Assembly (NCBI RefSeq): GCF_005234135.1 | Contig: NZ_CP039964.1 | Coordinates: 1,240,001 to 1,304,000 of the forward strand | Direction of reading: 5' to 3' | Length of the DNA stretch: 64,000 nucleotides | From: Pseudorhodobacter turbinis | GTDB lineage: Bacteria > Pseudomonadota > Alphaproteobacteria > Rhodobacterales > Rhodobacteraceae | Part shown: in pieces, positions 36,819 through 46,463 of the stretch | Numbering within the stretch: position 1 is the stretch's first letter | How the letters are laid out: every line of letters begins with the position of its first letter | The notes under the pieces: model-generated | Databases searched by the model: none | The model's input: the letters and a program-made list of their open reading frames with translations, nothing else | Told to the model about the DNA's origin: nothing | Made by a program: the position numbers and the translations under genes

Positions 36819-38150
36819 ATGCTTCGCCCCCTGATATATCTGTTGGCTGCCATGATGGCTCTGCCCCTTTGGGCGGCAGAGCTGCGCGTGACGCCAACAT
36901 CAGGGGGCCTTGCCCTTGCCATCGCCGGGGCGGCCCCCGGCGATGTGCTAATCCTTGAGGCGGGCCGCTACAAAGGCCCGATCATCATTGACCGCCCCCT
37001 GACACTCATCGGTCCGCCCGAGGCCATCATCGATGGCTTGGGACAAGGCACCGTCATCACCATCGACGCGCCGGACGTTACCGTTCAGGGGCTTACCGTC
37101 ACCGGCTCCGGGCTCAATAGCGAAGACACCGATGCCGGCATCAAAATCTTGAAAAAAGCCGACCGGGCCTTGGTTGAAAACAACCGCGTTTTGGGCAACC
37201 TGCACGGCGTTGACGTTCATGGCGGGCATGATGCCATCGTGCGCGGCAACACCATTGAGGGCACGCAAAACCCGCGTATGAATGATCGCGGCAACGGCAT
37301 TTATGTGTGGAACTCCCCCGGTACAGTTATCGAAAACAACTCTGTGCGTTGGGGGCGTGACGGTATTTTCTCCAACACCTCGCGTGATGGCACCTACCGC
37401 AACAACCTGTTCCGCGACCTGCGCTTTGCGGTGCATTATATGTATACCAACGACTCCGAAGTGTCGGGGAATGTCTCGATCGGCAACCACCTCGGGTTTG
37501 CCATCATGTTTTCCAACCGCGTGGTCCTGAAAGACAACCTAAGCCTGTCCGACATCAGCCACGGCGTGATGCTGAACTTTGCGAATAATGCCGACGTGTC
37601 GGGCAATCTGGTGCGTGGCGGGGCGGATCGCTGTACGTTCATCTATAATGCGCACAAGAATATCATCTACGGCAACCGCTTTGAGGGCTGCAATATCGGC
37701 GTGCATTTCACCGCCGGATCGGAACGCAATGTGCTGACCGGCAACGCCTTCATCGGCAACCGCACCCAAGTGAAATATGTCGGCACGCGCGACATTGAAT
37801 GGAGCTTTGAGGGACGCGGCAATTACTGGTCCGATCACCCCGGCTTTGACTTGGGCGGTGATGGCATCGCCGACAGCGCCTTTCGGCCAAACGACTTGAT
37901 GGATCACATCTTGTGGTCACAACCTGCCGCATCACTCCTGACCGGCGCGCCTGCGGTGCAGCTTATCCGCTGGGCACAATCCAGCTTTCCCGCAACCCTG
38001 CCCGGCGGGGTGGTTGATAGCGCGCCGTTGATGGTCGCCCCCTCCATTCCCGTTCCCCCCGAATACACCGCGCTTGAGGCGAAAGCCGCTGCCAACCGCA
38101 ACGAAAGACAACTTGATGACTTCGACATTAACGATCTCTCATCTCACTAA
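36819..38150 (+). CDS. nosD: NosD, periplasmic copper-site assembly protein
   Basis: 443 residues with a signal peptide (LAAMMALPLWA) and a right-handed beta-helix built of parallel-repeat segments such as NNRVLGNLHGVDVHGGHDAI and GNHLGFAIMFSNRVVL. NosD works with the NosFY ABC transporter to supply sulfur or copper for the CuZ cluster. It begins 3 nt after nosZ and its 3' end overlaps nosF by 35 bp. Confidence 0.95.
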   Translation: MLRPLIYLLAAMMALPLWAAELRVTPTSGGLALAIAGAAPGDVLILEAGRYKGPIIIDRPLTLIGPPEAIIDGLGQGTVITIDAPDVTVQGLTVTGSGLNSEDTDAGIKILKKADRALVENNRVLGNLHGVDVHGGHDAIVRGNTIEGTQNPRMNDRGNGIYVWNSPGTVIENNSVRWGRDGIFSNTSRDGTYRNNLFRDLRFAVHYMYTNDSEVSGNVSIGNHLGFAIMFSNRVVLKDNLSLSDISHGVMLNFANNADVSGNLVRGGADRCTFIYNAHKNIIYGNRFEGCNIGVHFTAGSERNVLTGNAFIGNRTQVKYVGTRDIEWSFEGRGNYWSDHPGFDLGGDGIADSAFRPNDLMDHILWSQPAASLLTGAPAVQLIRWAQSSFPATLPGGVVDSAPLMVAPSIPVPPEYTALEAKAAANRNERQLDDFDINDLSSH

Positions 38151-39012
38151 GGCGTTTGGCGGGGTCAAAGCCCTCAGCAACGTGTCGCTAAGCGTCGCCG
38201 CGGGTGAGCGTGTGGCCCTGCTTGGCCATAATGGCGCGGGCAAATCCACGCTGATGAAACTGGTGCTGGGTTTGATCGCACCAGACAGCGGCGAGATTTC
38301 GGTTTGCGGTGCGCGCCCCGGCAATGAACAAGCCCGCGCGCATGTCGCTTATTTGCCCGAGAATGCAGCTTTTCATTCGGCTTTGACCGGGCTGGAACAG
38401 ATCACCTATTACATGCGCCTGCGCAGTGTTGACACCGCAGGCGCAATGGATCTGCTGGATCGGGTGGGCCTTGGCCATGCTGCCAAGCGCCGGATCGGCA
38501 CTTATTCCAAAGGGATGCGTCAGCGGGTGGGCCTTGCCCAAGCCCTGATAGGGCAGCCAAGGCTTTTGGTTCTGGATGAGCCGACAAGCGGCCTTGATCC
38601 GATTTCGCGCCGCGACTTTTATGCGCTGCTTGACGGGCTTGCCGCAGATGGCGCGGCGATCCTACTTTCAAGCCACGCCTTGACAGAGGTAGAGGCCCGC
38701 ACTGACCGCCTGCTTATTCTATCCGGTGGAAAGATGGCTGCAACGGGCACGTTATCGGATTTGCGGCGCGCGGCTGATCTGCCCGTCTCGATGCAGATCA
38801 CGGCGCTTAACGGTTATGACAGCGACATCATGGCCGCCTTGCCAGAGGCAATCCGCGTGAACGGCGCGCTGCATCTGCACTGCCGTCAGGATGAGAAACT
38901 TGCGACGCTGGCCAAGGTTGCGTCCCTGCAAAGCAAACTTGCCGATGTCGACATCATTCCGCCAAGCCTCGAAGATATTTACAGCCATTTCAGCCGGAGG
39001 GACGGCCAATGA
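38116..39012 (+). CDS. nosF: NosF, ABC ATPase for NosZ maturation
   Basis: 298 residues from ATG 38116. Walker A LLGHNGAGKSTLMKL, signature YSKGMRQRVGLAQAL, Walker B LLVLDEPTSGLDP. The C-terminal extension ends in SLEDIYSHFSRRDGQ, as in other NosF proteins. It pairs with NosY. The start lies inside nosD and the stop overlaps nosY by 4 bp. Confidence 0.95.
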   Translation: MTSTLTISHLTKAFGGVKALSNVSLSVAAGERVALLGHNGAGKSTLMKLVLGLIAPDSGEISVCGARPGNEQARAHVAYLPENAAFHSALTGLEQITYYMRLRSVDTAGAMDLLDRVGLGHAAKRRIGTYSKGMRQRVGLAQALIGQPRLLVLDEPTSGLDPISRRDFYALLDGLAADGAAILLSSHALTEVEARTDRLLILSGGKMAATGTLSDLRRAADLPVSMQITALNGYDSDIMAALPEAIRVNGALHLHCRQDEKLATLAKVASLQSKLADVDIIPPSLEDIYSHFSRRDGQ

Positions 39013-39833
39013 TCGACCGCATCCTTGCCACTGCAACAACCGAAATACACATCGCACGACGCAACCGTTGGGTGCTGATTGCGGTGCTACTGATGGTGAT
39101 TTTCTCGCTCGTATTATCCGCGGCTGGATCGGCCCCCACAGGTGCGCTGGGGGCGGACCGCCTGTCTGTTGTTGTTGCCTCGCTGACGTCCCTGTCGGTT
39201 TACCTCGTGCCTTTGGTGGCACTGCTTATGTCGTTTGATGCCGTGGCCGGCGAGGTAGAGCGTGGAACCCTGCCCCTGCTGCTTACCTATCCTGTGGCGC
39301 GGTGGGAGGTGCTGGCGGGTAAGCTTGTGGCGCATACCGCCATTTTGATCGTGGCAATTGTTGCCGGATATGGCGTGGCTGCGGCCGTGACCATTGCGGC
39401 AGATTCGGCGGCGATGACGGGGCTGACAGCGCTTTGGCGGCTGACATGGACATCGGTTCTGTTGGGGGCCACTTTCTTGGGGATAGGCTATGCGCTTTCA
39501 TCCCTCGCGGGCCGTGTTTCAGGGGCTGCTGGCTTGGCCATCGGGCTTTGGTTGGGCATGGTTGTTCTTTATGATCTGGGGCTATTGGCGGCCGTCGTTG
39601 CCGATGACGGCGGGACATTCACGACCACCGTCTTCCCGTTTGCGCTGCTTGCCAATCCTGCGGACGCCTTTCGCCTGTTCAACCTGACGGCATCACAAGC
39701 CACAGGGGCCGCATCGGGTGTGGGCGGGGCTGCCAACGCCATCCCGCAATGGCAATCATTGCTGTCTGTTCTGGTCTGGCCCTTACTGTCGCTTGGCTTG
39801 GCCGCCCTAGCTTTCCGCAAGGTGGAGCCATGA
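39009..39833 (+). CDS. nosY: NosY, ABC permease for NosZ maturation
   Basis: 274 residues with six predicted membrane helices. SFDAVAGEVERGTLPLLLTY (residues 78-97) and PVARWEVLAGKLVAHT are the conserved blocks of NosY/ABC-2 permeases. It forms the channel with NosF and interacts with NosD. Start and stop overlap its neighbours by 4 bp each. Confidence 0.95.
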   Translation: MIDRILATATTEIHIARRNRWVLIAVLLMVIFSLVLSAAGSAPTGALGADRLSVVVASLTSLSVYLVPLVALLMSFDAVAGEVERGTLPLLLTYPVARWEVLAGKLVAHTAILIVAIVAGYGVAAAVTIAADSAAMTGLTALWRLTWTSVLLGATFLGIGYALSSLAGRVSGAAGLAIGLWLGMVVLYDLGLLAAVVADDGGTFTTTVFPFALLANPADAFRLFNLTASQATGAASGVGGAANAIPQWQSLLSVLVWPLLSLGLAALAFRKVEP

Positions 39834-40396
39834 GACATTTTTCATGCATAATCGCATTGATGGCCCTGACCGCCTGCCAAGACACCGTCCAGCAAGACAC
39901 CAGCGCCGTGCCCCTGTCCGAGGACTCCGTCGGCCATTATTGCCAGATGAACCTGCTGGAACATGACGGCCCAAAGGCGCAGGCCCACCTAGAGGGCTTG
40001 CCCGGCGCGCCGCTGTTTTTCAGCCAGGTGCGCGACGCCGTGGCCTTCTTGCGGATGCCGGAACAAAACCATGCCATTATGGCCATCTGGGTCAACGACA
40101 TGGGCGCGGCAGGGGCAAAGTGGGATGCACCCGGCGCCACCAACTGGATTGAGGCCGATCAGGCCTTTTATGTTGTGGGCGGGCATGTTGTTGGCGGCAT
40201 GGGGGCGCCAGAAATCGTGCCCTTTCTAGACGCCGGAAAAGCGGCCAGTTTTGCCGGGGCCAATGGCGGAGAAGTCATGCGACTGGCTGACATACCCGAT
40301 AGCGCCGTTCTGGCCCCTGTCGTTCTGGATAATGACACCACAGATACAGACTTTGAAAAACGCCTGCGTGCCTTGTCGCGCGAATTCGGAGAGTAA
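39830..40396 (+). CDS. nosL: NosL, copper-binding outer-membrane lipoprotein
   Basis: 188 residues with a lipobox LMALTAC (Cys16) and the conserved GHYCQMNLLEHDGPKAQ, whose Cys and Met bind Cu(I). WIEADQAFYVVGGHVVGGMG is the family's second conserved block. NosL delivers copper for NosZ. ATGA overlap with nosY. Confidence 0.93.
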   Translation: MRHFSCIIALMALTACQDTVQQDTSAVPLSEDSVGHYCQMNLLEHDGPKAQAHLEGLPGAPLFFSQVRDAVAFLRMPEQNHAIMAIWVNDMGAAGAKWDAPGATNWIEADQAFYVVGGHVVGGMGAPEIVPFLDAGKAASFAGANGGEVMRLADIPDSAVLAPVVLDNDTTDTDFEKRLRALSREFGE

Positions 40397-40400
40397 AGCC

Positions 40401-41309
40401 ATGACCAACCGTCGCCGTTTTCTGGCCATCAGCGCCGCAGCCCTTGCCTTTCCCGCAGCCCTTTCGGCAAAGCCTATCCATACTTGGACCGGCACGGCGC
40501 TTGGCGCGCGCGCCACGTTGCGGCTTCAACATCCGGATGCCAAGGCGATCAGTGCCCGCGTCGCTGCCGAAATCTCACGTCTGGAAGATATTTTCAGCCT
40601 TTACCGTACAGACAGCGCCCTTTCGCAGCTGAACCGCACCGGTCATTTGCAAATGGCACCTTTCGAGATGCTTGAGTGTCTTTCGATAGTCAGTGCCGTT
40701 TACCGCGCCAGTGGCGGCCGGTTTGACCCGACCATTCAACCGCTCTGGGCGGTTTATGCCGAAGCCTCGGCAAAGGGCCTGCCCCCCAAAGACAGCAACT
40801 TGCGCAAAGCACAGGCGCTTACAGGCTGGCAAAGCATCACCTTCGACAGTTCGGGCATTACCATGCAGCCCGGTATGGCGCTGACCCTGAACGGCATTGC
40901 GCAAGGCTATATCGCGGACCGCGTGGCGGGATTGCTGCAAGCCGAAGGCCTGACAAATATTTTGATCGATACGGGCGAATTTCGTGCCCTTGGCCCACAG
41001 CCTGATGGCACCGCATGGCCCGTCAAGCTGGCTGCAGGCGGCGAAGTGCCGCTTGAGGCGCGCGCGCTGGCAACTTCTGCACCACTGGGCACCACCTTTG
41101 ACGAGGCCGCAACAGTTGGCCATATTCTTGACCCTAGAACAGGACGGCCGTCACGCACCAACTGGCGGGAAATCACGGTGTCGGCAGACTCGGCCGCGCT
41201 TGCAGATGCCCTGTCGACGGCCGCCTGCCTGTACCCGTCCCGAGCAGAGATCGAGGGATGCATCGCCCATTTCAAAGGCGCCCGTCTCGAAGCAAGCACA
41301 GCCCTCTAA
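40401..41309 (+). CDS. nosX: NosX, ApbE-family FAD:protein FMN transferase
   Basis: 302 residues with a Tat-like signal (NRRRFLAISAAALAF). Family blocks: RLEDIFSLYRTDSALSQLN, GRFDPTIQPLW, LNGIAQGYIADRV, LIDTGEFRALG and the C-terminal DPRTGRPS/SADSAALADALSTA. It attaches FMN to the Thr of the SGAT motif in NosR. It starts 5 nt after nosL and completes the nosRZDFYLX cluster of alphaproteobacterial denitrifiers. Confidence 0.95.
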   Translation: MTNRRRFLAISAAALAFPAALSAKPIHTWTGTALGARATLRLQHPDAKAISARVAAEISRLEDIFSLYRTDSALSQLNRTGHLQMAPFEMLECLSIVSAVYRASGGRFDPTIQPLWAVYAEASAKGLPPKDSNLRKAQALTGWQSITFDSSGITMQPGMALTLNGIAQGYIADRVAGLLQAEGLTNILIDTGEFRALGPQPDGTAWPVKLAAGGEVPLEARALATSAPLGTTFDEAATVGHILDPRTGRPSRTNWREITVSADSAALADALSTAACLYPSRAEIEGCIAHFKGARLEASTAL

Positions 41310-41400
41310 CCAACCTGCGAGGGATCACGCGAGTGTTCCAGGGCTTCTCTGGTATTCTGCGCGCCTGTGTCTTAAATGGGCCCGCAAGAGGAGAAGCACC

Positions 41401-41991
41401 TTGGCACTGAATATCCCATGGACCTGCGTTTTCACGACATGGTCACCGACAATCGGTGATCCAACAGTCATGGGCTGGGTGACTGTGGCCAGCTATCTTC
41501 TGGCCGGTATTCTTTCGGTACTGGTGTTTTTCAGGAAAACCGGGCGGCAACGCATCTTCTGGCTGATCCTGGCCGTCATTTTATTTGCACTGACGGTTAA
41601 CAAGCAGCTTGATTTGCAATCCGCACTCACGGCCATCGGTCGCTGCGTCGCAAAGGCCCAAGGCTGGTATGCCGAACGTCGACCCTTCCAGATAAAGTTC
41701 ATCATTTTCATCGTGCTAACGAGTTTCTTGATCGCGGCATTCCTGATCTGGACGATGCGGCGGGAGCTGGCGCATATATGGCTGGCGCTGCTCGGGCTTG
41801 TCTTTTTGCTTGCGTTCGTTGCCATTCGCGCGGCAGGCTTCCATCACATTGACCGGCTTATCGGCTATCAAATCAACAATATTCGCATGAATTGGGTCAT
41901 GGAGCTTGGCGGCATTGCAATGATTGCGGCGAACGGGCTTTATCTGCTGTTGCGTACCCCCAAAAACAAGAAGAGCGTCGCCCCCCAATAA
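41401..41991 (+). CDS. Conserved membrane protein of unknown function
   Basis: 196 residues from a TTG with AGGAG 7 nt upstream; ATG 41470 would give 173 residues. Four hydrophobic helices are evident (VTVASYLLAGILSVLVFF, IFWLILAVILFALTV, FIIFIVLTSFLIAAFLIW, LALLGLVFLLAFVAIRAAG). Between helices 2 and 3 is NKQLDLQSALTAIGRCVAKA. It follows nosX by 91 bp in the same direction, so it could be cotranscribed, but I know of no role in N2O reduction. Confidence 0.65.
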   Translation: MALNIPWTCVFTTWSPTIGDPTVMGWVTVASYLLAGILSVLVFFRKTGRQRIFWLILAVILFALTVNKQLDLQSALTAIGRCVAKAQGWYAERRPFQIKFIIFIVLTSFLIAAFLIWTMRRELAHIWLALLGLVFLLAFVAIRAAGFHHIDRLIGYQINNIRMNWVMELGGIAMIAANGLYLLLRTPKNKKSVAPQ

Positions 41992-42015
41992 AACAACAGG
42001 GAAGAAGGCCGGACC

Positions 42016-42717
42016 ATGTCAGATCATAAACGCGTTTCCACAATCGTTTTCGACGTCAATGAAACCCTGCTTGACCTCACCACGCTGGCCCCGCTTTTTC
42101 AGCGGCTCTTTGGCACCGCGGATGTTATGCGAGAGTGGTTTGCCGAGCTTGTCCTCTATTCCCAGACGCTTACCCTGTCGGGGCATTATACGCCTTTTGC
42201 CGATCTGGCGGGCGGCGTTCTGCGAATGGTCGCAAAGAACAAACAAATTGTGATCACCGAGGATGACATCTCTGGGCTGAAATCGCTTATCGGGTCCATG
42301 CCCGCCTATGCCGACGTGGCCCCTGCCCTGACCAAGTTGCGCGAGGCGGGCTTCAGGCTTGTCACCCTTACGAACTCCGCGCCATCTGCATCGCCGACGC
42401 CGCTGGAAAAGGCCGGAATCGCGGCGCTCTTTGACCATCACTTCAGCGTCGACGCGGTCAAAAAGTTCAAACCCCACCCCGCGACCTACCAACTGGTGGC
42501 GGATAAATTGGGCCTCAACACATCAGAGCTGTGTATGCTTGCCTGTCACGATTGGGATACCATCGGGGCGCAGGCCGTGGGCTATAAGGGCGCGTTCATT
42601 GCCCGGCCCCATAACAGCGTGCTGAACCTCCCCGATGTTCCACAACCCGATTTTGTCTCGGATGACCTGTCCGATCTGGCGGATCAGATCATCGCCGCGG
42701 GGTTACCCCGCCCCTAG
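42016..42717 (+). CDS. HAD-superfamily hydrolase, haloacid dehalogenase type II-like
   Basis: 233 residues. The motif-1 sequence TIVFDVNETLLDL has the nucleophile Asp but Asn two residues later, as in L-2-haloacid dehalogenases, where the second Asp of phosphatases is absent. Motif 2 is LVTLTNSAPS, Lys is in KKFKPHPATY, and motif 4 is MLACHDWDTIGAQAVG. It likely acts on a 2-haloacid or a related carboxylate, but the true substrate is unknown. It converges on the fused E1 gene with a 4-bp overlap. Confidence 0.85.
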   Translation: MSDHKRVSTIVFDVNETLLDLTTLAPLFQRLFGTADVMREWFAELVLYSQTLTLSGHYTPFADLAGGVLRMVAKNKQIVITEDDISGLKSLIGSMPAYADVAPALTKLREAGFRLVTLTNSAPSASPTPLEKAGIAALFDHHFSVDAVKKFKPHPATYQLVADKLGLNTSELCMLACHDWDTIGAQAVGYKGAFIARPHNSVLNLPDVPQPDFVSDDLSDLADQIIAAGLPRP

Positions 42718-44891
42718 ATCGGTTCCCCGATATTGACCATCATCTCGCGCAGGGCTGCATCGATTTCCCGCATGCCAGCACTTGCGGCGGTTTCCAGCAC
42801 CTTGGAAATGCTGGGCGATGCTTCGGCCCCTGTGACCCGCGCGATGGGTTGATCGAGCCAGTCGAAAACGCGGCGTTGCAGGGCATCGGCCAACCAGCCA
42901 CCATAAGAGGTGCCCTGCGCGCCCTGTTCCACGATCAGCACATTGTTGGTCTTGCGAATAGAGGTTTCGATCGTTTCCCAATCCAGCGAGGCACGGTCAA
43001 GGCTGCGCAGGTCGATAACCTCGGCATCGAGCCCCAAATCCTCAACCACTTGGCGGGTTTTCTCGACCATGGCGAGGTAGGTCAGGATGGTCATCTTCGT
43101 TCCTGGCCGCACGATACGCGCCTTGCCCAGCGGGATGATGTAATCGAAATCATCAACCGGCGCGGTGCCCTTGGCGTTGTAAAGCTCCACATGCTCCAGC
43201 ACCAAGACCGGATCACGGCACAGCAGCGCCGCATTCATCAACCCGACATAATCAAAGGGGGTCGAGGGCGCGACGATGCGCCAGCCGGGGGCGGTGGCAA
43301 AAATCCCCGCCGGGTCCATCGAATGCTGTGACCCATAGCCGGTGCCAATCGCCACTTTGGTGCGCAGGACCAATGGCATATCGGCATCACCACCGAACAT
43401 ATGGCGGAACTTGCCGATCTGGTTAAAGACCTGATCGGCGGCGACCCACATGAAATCGGGGTACATAAACTCGATCACAGGGCGCACACGCCCATCGGCG
43501 GCCATGCCCGCGGCGATGCCGGTAAAGGCATTCTCGCTGATGGGGGTGCCAAGGGTGCGGGTGGGGAAAGCCTCGGCCAGCCCGCGTGTCGCGCCATTGG
43601 TGCCGCCCTTGAGGCGGTGCACATCCTCGCCCATCACCACGATGCGGTCGTCTTGTTCCATCCGGCGGTGCATGACATCGGCGACGGTATCGACAAAACG
43701 GGCCTCTTGCAGGGCGCCGTCGAAACTGGCTTCTTCGGCGGTGCGCACACCTTGGAATTCCGACAGATCACCGCGCAGGCCCGCATCACGGAAACTTTCT
43801 TCGGGCCAAAGGGCGGGGATGATGCGGGGGCGGCCCTCGTGCATCTCGATCAGCTCTCCGGCGACATCCTCCATCAGCGCGACCGAGCGGTTGCGCAGCG
43901 CAGTAATCGCATCTTCGCCCAACACTTGCCGGTCCATGAGGTTGCGCGCCATCGCGTCTAGCGGATCGCGGGCGCGCCATGCGGCCTCCTCGGCCTTGTC
44001 GCGGTAGCCAAAGGCACTGCCGGGCAGCGCACCGTTCTGGTGGAAATAACGGTAAAGATCGGCCTCAATCACGGTCGGGCCATTGCCGCCGCGCATGATC
44101 TCATTCGCCGCAAGAGAGGCATGATAGACCGCGACCGGGTCCATCCCGTCAACCTTGAAAGCGGGGATACCAAAGGCCAGACCCCGCGATGACAGGCGCG
44201 GTTCGGCGGTTGATTCCTCAACCTTGGTGGAAACGGCATAGCGGTTGTTTTCAATGAAGAAACAGATCGGCAGCTTCCACGCCGCCGCGATGTTCATGGT
44301 TTCCAGTACCGACCCGATATTGGTCGCGCCATCACCGAAATAGCTGTAAACCACGCGGTCCGTGCCTGCGTTGCGATGCGCCCAAGCGGCCCCCGCCGCC
44401 ATCGGCACGCCGCCGCCCACGATCGCATTGGTGCCAAGGTTTCCGGCCTCTTCCCAGCGCAGGTGCATAGAGCCGCCACGCCCGCGACAAAACCCCTGCG
44501 CAAGGCCCATGATCTCGGCCATGGTGCGTTTCGACAGGTCGCGGATATCGCCGGAAAATTCATCGGTGGCGGAAATGGTCTTGGCCACATGCCGCAAGGA
44601 TTTCGCCAGAAACTGGTGGTGCGCGCGGTGCGATCCGTTGACCTGATCGCCGTCGCCCAACGTCATGGCCGATCCCACGGCACCGCCCTCTTGGCCGACC
44701 GCACTATGGGCGGGACCGTGGACCAGTTGCTTGCTCGCCAGCTCCAGCACCTTTTCCTCAAAGGCGCGGATAAGGTGCATTTGCGCAAGGATGGTGCCGC
44801 CGGTCTCGGGGTCGATGGCATTGCGGTCGGCATCGGTGACAATGACCTCGCGCCAAGGGGCGAGGGGCTGGATGTCGCGGAATTCGGGCAT
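42714..44891 (-). CDS. Fused alpha-beta E1 of a 2-oxoacid (or acetoin) dehydrogenase, thiamin-diphosphate dependent
   Basis: 725 residues. Residues 1-360 form the alpha part with the ThDP motif GDGATNIGSVLETMNIAAAW and ENNRYAVSTKVEE. From about residue 390 the beta part begins (FVDTVADVMHRRMEQDDRIV, MGEDVHRLKGG) and ends in a transketolase C-terminal domain (DAEVIDLRSL, NVLIVEQGAQG). Natural fusions of this kind decarboxylate 2-oxoacids or cleave acetoin and pass the acyl group to a lipoyl E2. No E2 or E3 gene lies in this operon. It is the last gene of the minus-strand operon, 18 nt after an SDR gene. Confidence 0.88.
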   Translation of the reverse strand: MPEFRDIQPLAPWREVIVTDADRNAIDPETGGTILAQMHLIRAFEEKVLELASKQLVHGPAHSAVGQEGGAVGSAMTLGDGDQVNGSHRAHHQFLAKSLRHVAKTISATDEFSGDIRDLSKRTMAEIMGLAQGFCRGRGGSMHLRWEEAGNLGTNAIVGGGVPMAAGAAWAHRNAGTDRVVYSYFGDGATNIGSVLETMNIAAAWKLPICFFIENNRYAVSTKVEESTAEPRLSSRGLAFGIPAFKVDGMDPVAVYHASLAANEIMRGGNGPTVIEADLYRYFHQNGALPGSAFGYRDKAEEAAWRARDPLDAMARNLMDRQVLGEDAITALRNRSVALMEDVAGELIEMHEGRPRIIPALWPEESFRDAGLRGDLSEFQGVRTAEEASFDGALQEARFVDTVADVMHRRMEQDDRIVVMGEDVHRLKGGTNGATRGLAEAFPTRTLGTPISENAFTGIAAGMAADGRVRPVIEFMYPDFMWVAADQVFNQIGKFRHMFGGDADMPLVLRTKVAIGTGYGSQHSMDPAGIFATAPGWRIVAPSTPFDYVGLMNAALLCRDPVLVLEHVELYNAKGTAPVDDFDYIIPLGKARIVRPGTKMTILTYLAMVEKTRQVVEDLGLDAEVIDLRSLDRASLDWETIETSIRKTNNVLIVEQGAQGTSYGGWLADALQRRVFDWLDQPIARVTGAEASPSISKVLETAASAGMREIDAALREMMVNIGEPI

Positions 44892-44909
44892 GTTCTTGGT
44901 CCTTTGTTG

Positions 44910-45653
44910 TCAGGCAACCATATAGAGGCCACCATTGACCTGAATCGTTTCACCGTTGACAAAGCTGGCGGCATCCGAGGCAAGGAAGGCAGCAACGCTG
45001 GCCACCTCTTGCGGTTGGCCAAGACGGGCAAGCGGCGTGAGTTTGAAGGTTTCCTCGGCGCGGGTTTTGACGAAATCGCCGATCATGGGGGTTTCAATGA
45101 TGCCCGGCGCGATGGCATTACAGCGGATGTTTGGTGCCAGTTCGCGCGTGAGGCTGCGCATCAGGGCGCCCACGGCGCCTTTGGCCGCGGCGTAATGGGC
45201 GTTTGTCTGCGCGCCGCGATGCGGGGCAAGCGAGGTCAGGAACACAAGCGCCCCCCCCGGCTTCAGATGCGGCACCGCACGGCGGCAGATATAGAAAACA
45301 CCGTCGAGGTTGATCGCCATCAGGCGGCGCCAATCCTCATCCGTCATCTGCGCGAAGGGCTGTGCGGGGTAAATGCCCGCGCCGGGGATCAGGAAATCGA
45401 TCCCGCCAAAACGATCCGCTGCCAGATCAACCAAGGCCTGCGCGTCATCGGCACTGGCGGCATCCCCCGCAAGGGTCGCAATACGCGCGCCGCCCAATTC
45501 ATCCGCCAATGCGGTCAACGCCCCCTCATCCCGATCCCCCAAGACCAGATTGGCCCCCGAACGGTGGAACACCTGCGCGATGCAGCGCCCGATACCACCC
45601 GCCGCCCCGGTCAACAGCAGCGTGCGCCCCGAAAAATCATATGTCGCGTTCAT
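44910..45653 (-). CDS. Short-chain dehydrogenase/reductase (SDR) 1
   Basis: 247 residues. Cofactor motif TGAAGGIG, then GDRDE suggesting NAD preference, catalytic FLTSLAP (Ser) and YAAAK (Tyr, Lys), C-terminal VNGETIQVNGGLYMVA. Classical SDR fold. It probably oxidises a secondary alcohol in the operon's pathway. The exact substrate is unknown. Tightly spaced with its neighbours (3 and 18 nt). Confidence 0.88.
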   Translation of the reverse strand: MNATYDFSGRTLLLTGAAGGIGRCIAQVFHRSGANLVLGDRDEGALTALADELGGARIATLAGDAASADDAQALVDLAADRFGGIDFLIPGAGIYPAQPFAQMTDEDWRRLMAINLDGVFYICRRAVPHLKPGGALVFLTSLAPHRGAQTNAHYAAAKGAVGALMRSLTRELAPNIRCNAIAPGIIETPMIGDFVKTRAEETFKLTPLARLGQPQEVASVAAFLASDAASFVNGETIQVNGGLYMVA

Positions 45654-45656
45654 GGC

Positions 45657-46451
45657 TTAAAACCCCCGTGCAAGAAATCCGCCATCCGACAGATGCGCAT
45701 GTCCGGTGACGAACACCGCCGCATCCGAGGCAAGATAAACCGCCATTTCGGCAACTTCCTCTGGGGTGCCCATACGGCCTTGCGGGGTGCGTTTTTCAAT
45801 GGCGTCGAGGTCCAGCTTGCCTTGGGCAATCAGCTCTTTGGTAAGGTCGCTGCGGATATAGCCGGGGCAGATCGCGTTGACACGAATGCCATGGGCGGCC
45901 CATTCATCGGCCAGCACCTCGGTCAGGGAAATCACCCCCGCCTTGGAGGCGCAATAGGCCGCCCGATTGGCCGAGGCCGCCAACCCCCACATCGAGGCCG
46001 TGTTCAAGATGACCCCTCCGTCCCCCGCGATCATAAGCCGTGCCGCGGCCTGCGCGCAGATAAAGGCACCTGTCAGGTTCACATCAAGCGCCCGCCGCCA
46101 ATCGGCCAGCGACAGGTCAATACTGGGCCGGTTCATCGAAATCCCCGCATTGGTTAGCAGGATATCAAGACTGCCGTAAACATCCTTGCAGGTCGCACAG
46201 GCCGCCGCGACATCAGCCTCATCGGTGACAGAGCCTTGGTAGGTTTCAACCTTCGCATCAGGATAGGCCGCGCGCAGACGTGTCGCGGCCTGCGCCAATG
46301 CATCCCCATCCATATCCATCAGCAACAGATATGCGCCGTGGCGGGCGAATGCCTCGGCCATCGCATAGCCGATACCCTTGGCCCCGCCGGTATTCAGTAC
46401 CGCGCGACCGGCAAGGCCGGGATAGGTGGCAGGCACAAATTCTCGTGTCAT
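45657..46451 (-). CDS. Short-chain dehydrogenase/reductase (SDR) 2
   Basis: 264 residues. Cofactor motif NTGGAKGIG with a DMDGD acidic end to beta-2 (NAD), Ser in NTASMWGL, YCASK, and a FVTGHAHLSDGGFLARGF end. Divergent from SDR 1 and SDR 3, so it is not a recent duplicate. It follows the GMC gene by 12 nt. Confidence 0.87.
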   Translation of the reverse strand: MTREFVPATYPGLAGRAVLNTGGAKGIGYAMAEAFARHGAYLLLMDMDGDALAQAATRLRAAYPDAKVETYQGSVTDEADVAAACATCKDVYGSLDILLTNAGISMNRPSIDLSLADWRRALDVNLTGAFICAQAAARLMIAGDGGVILNTASMWGLAASANRAAYCASKAGVISLTEVLADEWAAHGIRVNAICPGYIRSDLTKELIAQGKLDLDAIEKRTPQGRMGTPEEVAEMAVYLASDAAVFVTGHAHLSDGGFLARGF

Positions 46452-46463
46452 ATCATAGCCTTT

